Shown here in pieces: positions 37,701-50,998 of a stretch of DNA of 64,000 nt. Source of the DNA: Megamerina dolium (Eukaryota; Arthropoda; Insecta; Diptera; Megamerinidae); the NCBI GenBank assembly GCA_963854835.1, contig OY978526.1, forward strand, positions 65,448,765 through 65,512,764. Direction: 5' to 3'. The notes beneath the pieces are model-generated. The model saw only the letters and a program-made list of their open reading frames with translations, ran no database searches and was not told where the DNA came from. The translations under genes were made by a program, and so were the position numbers. Within the stretch, counting starts at the first letter, position 1. Every line of letters begins with the position of its first letter.

Positions 37701-40700
37701 TTTAGATTAAACTTGTCAGCTATCGTCAGCTACTTTATCTTGTTTTGGTGTAAAATTATTATTATGTGTATAGGAATATGCAGTGAAAAACAAAAAAGAA
37801 AAATCACACAATTGCAATATGTAGACTGAAAGATCAGTTATTAACAAATTTCATACCATGGGGAATGTACCGCATACTTGTTACTTAATTTGGTATGATT
37901 ATTATTTTAAAAGAATATTTTTGATAGAAAAAGAAATAGTTTTCCAGCATAATCCGAAAAATTCGAATTTATAAATCATACCCAATTCCAATGATAGATG
38001 ATTAAAAACTGACATGAAAACGAAAATCAAAGAAAAAGTGATATCACTTAATTTTGTTGTATTCCTTTGTTATTATAAATTCTGTGCTCTCGCATAATTT
38101 TGACATACTTACAATGTTACTATTCCCATACAGAAAATGAATTGTGAATTATGAATATATTCATCGTTGTGCTTTTAAGTTAATACTAACAAAACTCACA
38201 CCTACCCGCTAGTGTAGTCGGAAGCCAAATGCCACTAAACGACAAAATTGTCACCATACCTATCTACTTTACTATCCGCTAGTGATGCAGAGCTGTGCCA
38301 ATTCAATATCGAACATATCACGTCGTTCATAACGATTTCTGCAAATGCCGAAAATATGAAAAACGAACGCGAAAGGTATAGCTATTCCACTATTCGTAAC
38401 ATACTAGCTACTTTATTGTCTCCTAGTAATGCACAAATGCGCCAATTCAATGATATACATGCTCATCGTGAACTACAGTCGTTGAAAAATCGAATATGTT
38501 GGGCGAAAACCGACCATTCCTTTTGATACTCTATTTTTATTAATTTGCAGAATTGTTGAGGGGCGTAAATTTTACATGAGGTAGATTAAAATTTTAGACG
38601 TTGAATGCATATCGCGCATGTTTTACCATCGTTCGCTCGATTTCTGAAACATTATAACATCTATCACTTATTATGTATGTAACAATTTCTAAATCACGCA
38701 CAAATTGTATTATTTCTGTAATGGACTGTCAAATAACAGATAATGTTTGAATATTTTTTCGTCTTCGGAAAAAAAAGAATATATTTTTTCTCACTTTTCC
38801 GTAAATAGTTATTTCGTACAAGTCATTTGTTGGTGTTTTACAGCTCTCGAAATGGCTAGCGACAGTTATCTCCAAGGGAGACAATTAACATCATCCTAGG
38901 GCATGAACATGTTAAATTTGATAGTTGAAAGCAAAGAAAGAAGATTGAACAGAGACTAGCGAACTAGTGAATTCTATAGTTATAACTAGTGAATTCGGTA
39001 GTTCGTCGCTAGCTACTCTCACTGCAGGGTAACTTTAATTACCAATTTAAAAATTGCCACCATTCATAGTTGAATTTTTAGCATCTGCTAACTAGTATCA
39101 ACTTTGTAAAAAACTTGCATACTTTCAGGATAAACAGATTCTATTCATTTAAAATATTTTTAAGAATAGGAATATACATACCACCTTGATCAAAAAGTTC
39201 CCGGAATAACCACCGTGTGGCGCTTCCATCGTTCCAATTTGAGTTCTGTTTTTTTGTTAAGTTGGTACATCTGTTGTTAATATTCTCTCTAAATATTAGC
39301 GTAATAGCTTGACATTTACAAAAGTTACGTAGCCAAAAGTAGATTTATCTCAGTGCTTCCTGCGATTTCTACATTACTTCCTCTCGGCTGTTAGAACGCG
39401 TTCCCCGTAATGGTTTTTTGACTCGATTGAACAGAAAGAAGTCACAGGGAGCCAAATCAGGTGGATTCGGTGACTGTTGGATGGTATTCGTTGCATTTTA
39501 CGTCAAAAAATTACGAATAATGATGGCACTGTGCGACGGTGCGTTATCATGGGCACAATTTTTAGTTTAACCTCAGAACTTAAGATGTTACTTCAAACGA
39601 CTATGAATATGCGCAAATCACTTTTATGTCATAACGATATTTTATAATAACAAAAATTTCACACACACAGTGGTCTTTATGTGGACAGTACAAACAAACA
39701 TACAAGTTAATCATTCAATTTAACCTATACTCGTACCTAATCTACAACACATGGCAGTATTATTATTATGACATTCCATTCGAAAAAGAACAGAAAAAAA
39801 AGCAATAAGTTTCTCCCATAATGTAAAGTATACAAATTTTTTCTTATCAATCCGTATTTCCCTTATGTATAACATTGGCAATTTTGAGGCAATTGAAGCA
39901 ATTTTAATTCGGCATTTACATTTACGTAGTTACAGAACGACAAAATAATGGGCTGCATGAATAAAATTTAACATTTTGTGGTTTAAACAAATTATTCGCG
40001 GATTTAAATGTACGTATACAGTGAACCCTCGGTTAACGAACTCTCCGCTTAACGAATATTTCGCATTATGAACAAAATTTTTTGTTCAAGAATATTTCGC
40101 TCAAAGAACGCTGTATAACGACCAACAAAAAAGAACGAAAGAAGTGTTTAAAGCAAGCAAGGGCTGGTTCGAAAATTTTAGAAACATACTGGCTTTACTC
40201 TGCTTTTGTGTGTCAATTGAAGAGGAGATTTGAAAATAAAACCGTTCCTAATCTATCATTCAGAGAATCCACACACTTTCAAAAAGCATTTTTTTTTACA
40301 ATATCAGTCCAAGTGTCATATGGAGGTCCAACAGTAATGCATGGGTGACACGTGTCGTCTTTACTTATGGAGTCAATAAAGTTTATGCTCCGTTTTGAGA
40401 TGGATTTACCACTTCATGCCTTGGATGTTATGCACAACATCCACAAGAGATCTCATTGAAGAGCTCAAATTCATAAAAATTCACTTTTAGCCTCCTAACA
40501 TCTAACATCTAACATCATTATTTTAGCCTATGTACCAGCATGTTATTTCTAACTTCAAGAAGTTCTACAATAAAGAAGTTTTCAAGCGTTGCTTTGAAGT
40601 GATGAATGGAACCAATCTCACACTAAGTGTTTTGGAAAGATCTTTTCGACATCATTGCGTGTATCAAAATTATTGGAAAGGCATGGGAAAGTGTTACCAA

Positions 40701-43700
40701 GAGAATTCTCGAATATTCCTGGAAGAAATTTTGTGCTTTACAGGAGACGTACAGAAGACTTTATCAGACGAGGAGGTAACAGACGAACAACAACCTTCTA
40801 GCGCACTTAGAGTAATTCTAAAAGTGGCTGTGGCATCATAAGAAGCATCAACCCAATCAGACAGTGACTAAACCCCGCCACATATTTATTCAATAATAAT
40901 GCTGTGATGCATCTGCAACAAAATTATCTTAAGAAGCTTTTTGTTAAAGAAGAACTAGCTATTCATATAGGTATTATTAAATAGTTCTTTTTGCATACTT
41001 TTCGTTTGTTCCGCCGCAATTTTGTCTTATTTCGTCCTATACTCAGTTCCAGTTATTTTTTTTTTTGTATCTCTCATGGTTTTGGAGCTATACGAGTTAA
41101 ACACGTCCGTCAGATTATACAATTTGCAAACTGAGTTCCGATATTGTTTGACATTTTCCAAAAAAAACTATGCAATTTACCGAACCGATTGGAATTTCTT
41201 TTTATGTATGTAGAGTTGAAGGATTAAAAAAGTGACTGGAATCAATGTTTAAAAAAATATATATTTTTCTAAGGATTTATGGACAAATATGTGCGATGGT
41301 ACTAAGACAACAAATGTAAAAAAATTATCAGAAAAAAAAAAATTTCGCGTGTTTTCTTTTAAGACGGCCTTGGAGAATATATTGCATATTATAAAATTTT
41401 TTGAAAATATCACTCAGAGGACGTGATTTAGATTGGTAATACCTAATTTGATTTCATTTTTAAATATGTTACAATTTAAGAGGATTTTAACTGTATCCCC
41501 GTTTTGATATTTCATAGGTAACTATTTTGCCACCTAAATTTAATGGGCAGATGAAATGTTTCGTACGTGATTGGCACTTGAAAAAATATCAGTTGTCCTC
41601 AAAAAGCCATTTATATCAGCAAAATCTGCTTTCTCATGTTTGCTATTACCATTTTTAGACATTACAGGTTATGTTCCTTCGATTTTAAAACAAATGGGTG
41701 CTATGATTAGAAACAAAATGGTTTTAATGTGGTTCCGATTTTCAAAGCCTTGCCCATATGTGCCATATAATGAAATTTGAGTACTATTTCGACCTGGAAT
41801 GTATTATTTTGTTTTACATTGATTTATATGAGAATAATGGTTTTGCCTAATGAACGTTTCGCATTACGCCATAAATCAAAAAAATCCTAACTAAAGGCCT
41901 GTACTACTTTTTTTAAACCAATAGACCAATAGTTAAATAAAGGCATATGATGAATATAATAAAAGCTAAACATTCTTCTGCCTATAACTCGAAATTTAAT
42001 TTTCAAGTCTTTTAAAGATAGGTCTGATCTATGTATACTCACGTTTAAAAATATTGTGCAATAATAACTTGCAGAACGGAACGTAAGAGGAATACTTTTT
42101 ATTGCCATACGATTCCGCTTTGTTAAGTCTTAAGAAATTTCATTAGCAATAACTAGGGTAGATTTTTGACCGTTGTTCAATTTTCTATCGGCGTTTTTTA
42201 AGACTTTTCAAAAAAGGTACAAGAACTACCTCTTATGGGGGTCATAGAGAGTTAATTTGTTCCACAAAAATTTCCCCGTTATTTTCTCCATAAGATTGCT
42301 AAACAAACCCTAAATCTGAGAAGTAGGGAACACATGATTTCATATACAATATTTTGCCAAACGGTGCGTTTATTGAGAATTTTGGTATCATTAGCATACA
42401 TGTACATGGCAAGACTAATGTGACACAACACATTTTTGTTAAATTTTGTCACTGAGCCCTGGATGAAATATTGCCAATTGCTTCCGAAAATAAATGGCTG
42501 CCATGTGAAAGAACAAATTGCTTTGATATTGTGAAGAAATGTTGTTGAATTCGTCGAACCACTGGAAGTCAAATGCAAACAATTTTTAAGTCTTCAACAA
42601 TGTAAAGAATAAATTATCTCACTCTCTCGCTATCTCTCTCACTCTTTCAAGCACCGAGCAGAGCAAATGAATGCAACAGCAAATACCAATGGTGTTGCGA
42701 CAGTGGCGAATGTATAAATAGTGAGTTACGTTGTGATGGTATCAAACAGTGTCGTGATGGTTCGGATGAAATCGCCGAACATTGCATACATATGCAATGT
42801 CCAAAATATGCATTTCGTTGTGCATATGGTGGATGTATTACAGGTACATATCAATGCAACGGTCGACGTGATTGTGCGGATAATTCGGATGAGACAGAAT
42901 TTCTGTGTGTAAAAACGGAGTCGGAAATTGAACGAGAAATACGTGGAACTTGTAGGTGAGTCGAATGATAAACCTACTGTCAATGTATTACAATTTTTAA
43001 CTTGTAACGATTTCAATTGTATGCCTTGCAGTTCCCCCACGGCTTTGCAATGCAAATCGGGCGAATGCATACGCACCGAAGATAGTTGTGATGGCTTCGT
43101 GGATTGTCGTGATGGCTCCGATGAGACGGTTGAGCTATGCAGTCATCTCTATTGTCCATCGTATGCCTTTCACTGCGGCTATGGTGCTTGCATACGTGGT
43201 ACAGCTAAATGTGATGGTAATTTGGACTGCGCAGATGGCTCGGATGAAGCGGCCGAGCTATGCGGTTATCAGCGACGCAATATATCGGCAACTACGGACT
43301 CACCCCCGATCACGACAACGTCCACAGCTAAAGCACCAGCACGATTTGATGTCTGTATTATACCGTATAGTCGTAGGAGTCTGATTGTCAAGAATGATAA
43401 GACCGGAGAGATTATCGAATTGGGCGAGCATGTTACAGAGGGTACTAAAGTGAGTTTTGCGTGCGCAGCAGATTGGCAATTACGTGGAGCAAAGGATAGT
43501 GTATGCAATCGTAATGGTATTTGGTCACATCGTCTACCCACTTGTATAAGTAAGTAGGAAGGAGGGAAATTTTTCCATGATCGCTAATATTACTTTACCT
43601 CTGCTCCTCCCTTTTTTTATAGAATATTGCTCGGTAAATACATTGAAGCGTGGTTTATCGACTGAGGCAACTTGTTATCACCATAGGAAACCGGCAAATT

Positions 43701-44320
43701 GTTTATTACCTTTACCTGTTGGGGCTAAGGCACACATCACCTGTAGACCGGGTTATACGTTATTGCCGCAGGGAAAGCAACGTCTTCAGAAAGTACTCAC
43801 TTGTGATCCAGATGCCGAATGGGATTATCCAAAATTTCAATGTACGCCCGAATGTGGTACATTGGCCGATGACGCCGATGATGACTATTCATCTGCGACG
43901 ATAATGCCATGGGATGTGAGTATTTTTATGCGTACATTTGAACCCATATTTCAACGTAAATGCAGTGGTGCTATTATTTCACCAAAAATGATCATAAGTG
44001 GTATGTAATATAATGTGATAATATCGTATAATACATAATTCCCATTATTTATTGCACAATATATTTATCTCTAATACTCGTAGCTGCTAGCTGTTTTATA
44101 AGTAACGATTCGGATCATCCGCATAGTGCAGTATTCTATAATGTTGTCGAAGGTTATCATGTGAACGATTATGCGCAAGATCATCAAAACGCCGATCGAA
44201 TAGCGCATAATATATCCGAAATTGTACTATCCGAGTAAGTTACAGATGCACATTGAAATAATTAAAGCATGATCATTGAAAACATATAAACAAAAAAGTG
44301 TATCTAAAGAAACGTGGTAG

Positions 44321-44393
<73 letters not shown>

Positions 44394-46583
44394 TATATAA
44401 GTAATTTTTTTTCAACTTTATAGTCTGCTTGTCCAGGAACAATTGAATAACAGAAAATTTACAAACTAAGAACTAAGCCTGTCCAACTGAACGGAATTGC
44501 TGATGCAAACTTTTTGCTTATTGAAATAACATAAACATAAAACAGTGCCAGAGGTTTAATGTTACTTAGCTGTGACGTAACCACAAGTCAATGGCCGTCG
44601 CTTTGCTGGACGATAGCGTTAACTCCTCCCTCGTTTAAGTTAAGGCCGTCCTCGGCCTTCTTAAGACTGTCGATAATAGTTTGGACGTGGTATTGTTGAC
44701 GGGCTTTCCTCTTTTTTAAAGATAGTCTATGGAGGAAGAAACACACGAGAACGATGACAACTACGGCAGAAATGAACATCCAAGGTCTGGTCTTTAGCTC
44801 TTCTCTTATCTGACCGATATAGTGCAGGTTTTCGATGTTCATCCTTTGTAGGTACGGTAGGCTCAGTATTTCTTGATGTTGTGTAATATTTATTAAAGTG
44901 GATGTAGCTGAGGCTGGAGACCTTCTAACGATGTTTCTTTCGTTTCGATATAGTGATCCGTTGATTTTTACTTCGTCATTGAAGGTGAGCAAATATGTTC
45001 CGGAGACGGTTTTCTCGGTACCATCGGTGCTTTGTACTATGGCAGTTTCGTCGTTGATGATAATGACTCCATCGTCAACAATTGTTAGAGGGTTCAGATG
45101 GCTCGGTCGGGTGCTGCAGTGAGCGACACCGCCAGCATGAAGCTGTTGAGCACACGTCGGCCCAGGTATTTGTCTACAGAATGTTGTTGTCAGCGTTGCG
45201 CTGCAATTTGCGATTACTATCAGGCGATTTCCGCAGTCCGCGATAAGGTTACCTCCAGCAAAATGGAGAATTGTAGAGTTATGTAGGACAGGATATAAAG
45301 TTAGTTTCTTACAGACTATATCTGGCTTAGGATACTTAATAATAAAATGCAAAAATTGATTGTCTAATAAAACTTTTACATAGGAAACTTCTATTACATC
45401 CGCTACAGTTATATTTGCAGAGTGCTCATTGATTATAGTTTTCAAATCATTAGAGTCCAAAATTTGAGGGTTTGCCAATCCGATCTTCGCGAGAGTAATA
45501 GACAAAGTTAGGCTTTCTATTTCTGAAATCAAAATTCTGTCTCTTGCGAGCAGTGTTTCATACAAATGTTCTGTGTCAGTTTTTGTTTTTGTGCTATTTA
45601 GGATGATATTTACTGTGTCCGTCAATTTGTTTATTTGTTCTTGTGTCTTTGTATTTATAAGTACCTGTCTATTTTCTGAGTCAATTAGTTCTTGCTGACT
45701 AAATTTTATTTTTTCGAAGTCATCAAAATCTGGCGTCCCTGCAACTATTTTCAAAGCGGTGCCTAAAAAATTGATGCTTCTCGCATGTCTGTGGTGAACG
45801 TCCACAGTAGACAAAAGTGTCCTTATCTGTTCGATGTCTGAGTCCAGTATCTTTCTCATATGTGACTGAGGAAATAGGTTCGTAAGTCCTTTGGTTTCAT
45901 CGGCCATTTCTGAATACGTTGCGAGGTTTGATGTATGCCTTAGATATCCAAATTCCCGCCAGATCGTCACATCTCCATCTATTATTGGAATATAGTTCGC
46001 ATGGGAATAGTCGGTCAATTTAGCTGTCGATACCGCGGCGAAGAGAAGTACAATTATAATCCTAAACGAAATACCAAACTTTGAGTAGTGGAATATTAAA
46101 CTTAATTATCTTAAATTGTCCTTGTGAACCACCCTCCCTTTTATAAGAACTGTTGTTCCTAGGTCTGCTTGCACTGTTTCTTTGACATACAGGGGTGTAA
46201 GTTTATTTCCCAGCCTTCTATTTGTTTTTACCATTACCTTATCTCCTACCTGAAAATTTCTGTTCTTTCGGGTTTCATTAAGCTTTTGCATTTGGAGTTC
46301 TTGGGCTTTATGAACCCTATTTCTGATTTCGGTCTCTAATTCCAAGGGGGACGCATGGATTACGTCAATCGGACGTCTATTCGTGACTGAATGGATGGTT
46401 CTATTGTATTCTATGGTAGACTGGAGTATCAATTTTACTGTATCGTCAATGCATTTCCCTATTTTTAAGCATCGTGCGATCTCTAGGAGGGTACTGTGAA
46501 ATCTTTCCACTTGTCCATTTGACGTGCTATGGAGTGGTGGAGCGTTTATTATTTGCACATTAAACTGGGTCCGCAGTAATGAA

Positions 46584-46618
<35 letters not shown>

Positions 46619-49600
46619 TTGTCTATAGAAGTTAGAAAATATTTTTTGTCTGTTGAAAATATATCGATGTGAAGCATTTCGCCCACGTACGAAGGAATAG
46701 GTGTTTCGCCAAGGACATGCTTTTTCGGATGGCGATCATATTTGGCTTTTTGACAGATTTTGCAGCTTGCGACAACCCCGTTTGCTAGTTGGGTCATCTT
46801 AGGAAAAAAGTAGTCCTCTAAAATTTGCTTTGTGTTTTCTTGCGCAGCTCTATGAGCCCTATTATGTTCTGTAAGCACGATTTCTCTTTGCTCATCTTGG
46901 TTGAAGATGTCAACTACGAATTTTTTTGAATAACGAAAGGCCGTTGATGGGAATGTTTCAATTAGTCTATGTTGAATCAGTGCTAGCGTTGCAAGGTCGC
47001 AATGAATAGCATTTACTACGTCTTCTTTTACTGCGTCGCACACTGCTTCAAAAAGCGTTTTTCTATCCGAGAAATATATGAGATGCCTGGTTTTTTTTCC
47101 AAAAACTATAATAGTGCGCTATGATGGAATAGTGTCTTCCTTAATTATTATCTGGTTTTGAAAACAGTTGAGCGGTTTGTCAGTAGGCTCAACAGTGTAA
47201 GTTAATGACATTTCGCTGTGCATTGTGGCTAAATCAGATTGTGCATCCTCCTCGAGGGCATGAATATTTTGTCGTGACAACGCATCTGCAACATGATTTT
47301 CTCTACCTGGCTTGTAGAAAATCTGAACATTGTGCTCATCGATAAAGGCTTTCCACCGCTTTATTTTAGCGTTTGGATTTCGATCCGAAACCGCAAACGT
47401 AAGAGGCTGGTGGTCAGTAAAAATGTTTAGATTTTTAACGCCATACAAGTAGTTCCTAAGGCACTTTAGAGCCCACACTATGGCAAGCAACTCTCGTTCG
47501 TTGGTTGCGAAATTTGTTTCCCTATCTTTCAAGGTCCTTGAAATCATCGTGATTGGTCTTCCATCTTGAGACAAGACTGCCCCTAAACCACACGATGAAG
47601 CGTCTGTTGTCAAATCAAACGGCTTTTTGTAATCCGGATAGAGTAACATGACGTCTTCGGAAGTCAACACTTCTTTTAGTCTCCTAAAAGCTTGGTATTG
47701 ATTTTCGTCAAGGTTGATTGGTAGTTTCTTTGACTGAGTAGCGCTTATCTTGCCGTTTTCGCCTTTAAGTATGTCTGTTAAAGGTTTTGCTATTGTTGCG
47801 AAATCCTTAATGAAACACCTATAGTAGCTAGCCAGACCCAAGAAGGACCTTACGTTAAATAACGTAGTGGGTTGCTCGTAATTTTGAATAGCCTCAACCT
47901 TGCTAGGGCTCGTCGCGATTCCGTTCCGAGACACCATAAATCCCAAATATTCGACCTTTTCCTTGAAAAAGTTTGACTTTTCGCGAGAGACCCTCATGTT
48001 AGCTTCGTATAAGCTATCCAGGACCTAAGCGATATGTTTGACATGATCTCTCATGTTTTCTGAAAAAATAATTACGTCGTCAACGTAAACATAGCATGAT
48101 TTTCCTATTTGCTCTCTGAGCACATCGTCAATCGCCCTTTGAAAAATGCTAGGAGCATTTTTTAAGCCAAAAGGCAGCCTACAGAACTCGTATTTGCCAT
48201 TTCCCACTGAGAATGCAGTTTTTTCTCTGTCCCGTTCGGCGAGTAAAATTTGGTGAAAACCTGACTTGAGGTCAAGTGTTGTAAAATACCTTGATCTTCC
48301 TAGGTTTGACAATATAACGTTGACATTCGGAATTGGGTATTTGTCGGCTATAGTTTTTGAATTTAATTTTCTAAAGTCTACAACAAGTCGTTTTTTTTTA
48401 TTCCCGTATTCATCGGTGCCCTTTTTGTCTACTACCCAGATGGGATTGCTATATGGAGACCTTGATGGCCTTATTATGCCATCCTTTAATAAATTACTAG
48501 TTTCTTTATTAATAAAATCAGCCACTCCCATTGGATATGGGTATAGCCTTGAATAGACAGGGTCCTCATTTTCAGTGCGAATAGTTGCCACAATATTAGT
48601 ATTGAAGGGAAGTGCTTCATTTGGTTCTGCAAACACCCCCATCCGATTTCTCAACATTTTTCGGAACTCCTCTGATATTTCCTGAGGAACCTCTATATTT
48701 TCTAAACCTATGAAGTTTACATTTTCGCAATTAAGAAATTGTATGGGCTCTGGTCTTGAATTTACTCTCAACTCTTTGTTCTTAAAGTCCAGCGTTGCGT
48801 TTACTTGAGTCAATAAATCAAGGCCAATTATGCCATCGAATGTGGAGAGGTTGTGCAGTATAAAAAAGGTAGCATTTGTATTAAATAAATTTATAAAACA
48901 TTTTTGTTTAACGGTAGTAGACCCATGGATAGATTTTACTATAAATGGTTTTTTGGCTGATTTTATATGCTTTAATTCAGGCAATGGCTTAATATAGTTT
49001 TTCGATGCTCCCGTATCTACTAAAAATTTGATTACTCTCCCTGCGATCCTTCTCTCTATGTACGGGAGCAGGGAGTTTTGTCTAAAAAATTAATTTGGTC
49101 GTACTCAGCAAATTCATCATTGATATCCTCAAGCTCCGCACCTGCTTCGATTTGATAGCTCTGATTATTTTGGTCGGGTGGGGTCTGCTCTTGACCTAAA
49201 TGGTGAATTCTTTGTTGCTTTGGTCCCGTGAATCGTGCGGTCCCGCTATTTGGTCTCTTTACTGCCTGTTCTTGACCCTGATAGTTTTGTTGGGGTACCT
49301 GCCACTGATTATTTTGGTTTTGTGTGGGTAGCCTAAAGCGTGAAGATGGATCAACGTCCATTGGTTCTTGTCTTCGTTGATTTACATTAGAAGGTACCTG
49401 TCTTTTATTGAAATAAGGGTTTTTCCCTTGTGAATTTTCATTATTACTCCCAGCTATTTTCTTATCCCTAGGCTGTTGCTTAAGTTCGATTTTTTGAGCC
49501 CTGTCTTCTATACTCCTGGCATAATTGCTTGCAAAATTATATCTTTCATGATTTGCTTCGACCTCCTGGGCCAAAGCTAAAGCGGAGGGAAGATCCTTGG

Positions 49601-50899
49601 GCCTTGCTGAGAAAAGAACATCGCTAAGCGATTTTTTAGTTCCTGATATAAAGACACGCAATGCGTCCTGTCTGTATTTTTCATTTAGTGACGTGGCGAC
49701 AATGTTGTCGTATGTCATAATAGTCTTATTTGTAAGAAGAGTCAGTTTTTTTTCCACTTCATCGTAGTATTGAAGAAGTGTTAAATTCCCCTGACGAAGT
49801 GTGGCTAATTCTTGCTCGATCAAATAGATTGGTCTCTTATCAGCGTATGTGAAGTCGAGTCTATTTATAATAGCCTTGAAATTAAGTGGGGTATCGAAAG
49901 AGGCTAGGACCATATCGGCCGGGCCCCTTACTTTATTTCGTATAATACCGAGAGCCTGGTAGTGAACAGAGCTTCCATCGTAATTTTTATAAACTTTGTA
50001 CGCGGTGTTTGCCGCTTTTCTCCACGAGACATACGTCTCGTGTTTTCCTTCGAAGTCTGGTAGGGATTTCACTATATCCAGAGATTCTTTGCACGTTATA
50101 TTTTCCCTAATATCTGTCTCGCTAAATGTCTCTATTTCCGGCGCACTAACCGTTGTTTCCCTAAGACTCCTACTGACATTTTCTAATTTTTGTTCGAATA
50201 TTTTTTCCTGAGCTGCAAGTGCGCTGTTAACGGCACTTTCAATTATAACTTTAAGTTGATCAGGGGTTGCCATGTCAAAACTTTTTTTGTCACTGTTTAC
50301 GTTTAAGTTACCGAAATTCTTTAGCAGCGCATCTATTTCACTGTCACTCATTAGTCGCACAAATTCGGACGGCAAATAATTTTTTCTAAAACCATGTGAG
50401 CACTCTACTTACATTTCTTAATAGTTTTATCCTTAAAGCTATTTGTAACTATCGATGTTGAATATTCCGCTTTCGTCGGTCTGACGTGTATGATGCGTAG
50501 TATTAAATGCCGTTGCCGCTTTCGTCGGTCTGACGTATATGATGCGTAGTGTTTAGTGCCGTTGCCGCTTTCGTCGGTCTGACGGATAGCGTTGAGTTGT
50601 ACGAATACCCGTTGGGCGCCAGTAATTTTTATTCAACTTTATAGTCTGCTTGTCCAGGAACAATTGAATAACAGAAAATTTACAAACTAAGAACTAAGCC
50701 TGTCCAACTGAACGAAATTGCTGATGCAAACTTTTTGCTTATTGAAATAACATAAACATAAAACAGTGCCAGAGGTTTAATGTTACTTAGCTGTGACAAC
50801 GTTTGTTTGTTCAGCAGCGGCCACACATTCTGCTGACTGAGCACTGCAGTCACGTAACCACAAGTCAATGGCCGTCGCTTTGCTGGACGATAGCGTTAA

Positions 50900-50998
<99 letters not shown>

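Larger units (their letters stand above)
44400..50901 (-). mobile_element. gypsy-type errantivirus (LTR retrotransposon with env), antisense in intron 5
   Basis: A 6.5-kb element read on the minus strand: 5' LTR (50621-50901), PBS, leader, gag, pol, env, purine tract, 3' LTR (44400-44624). LTRs begin AGTTAAC and end ...TTACT. TATA flanks both sides, consistent with the 4-bp target duplication of errantiviruses. The two LTRs differ by one 56-bp deletion in the 3' copy and only a few single-base changes, so the insertion is recent. gag and env frames are open. pol has two in-frame stop codons and a lost integrase core, so this copy cannot move by itself. It is spliced out with intron 5 of the pseudoprotease gene, provided it does not disturb that splicing. 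Confidence 0.93.

Noticed and set aside
34500..39030. ACTAGT/GCTAGC words near 34510 and 38955-39010 as ends of one large transposon
   Set aside because: Shared words are short, orientation is inconsistent and no target duplication was found.
46549..46640. Poly-leucine protein tail as a membrane segment
   Set aside because: It is the frame-shifted reading of a TTA microsatellite within the broken integrase.
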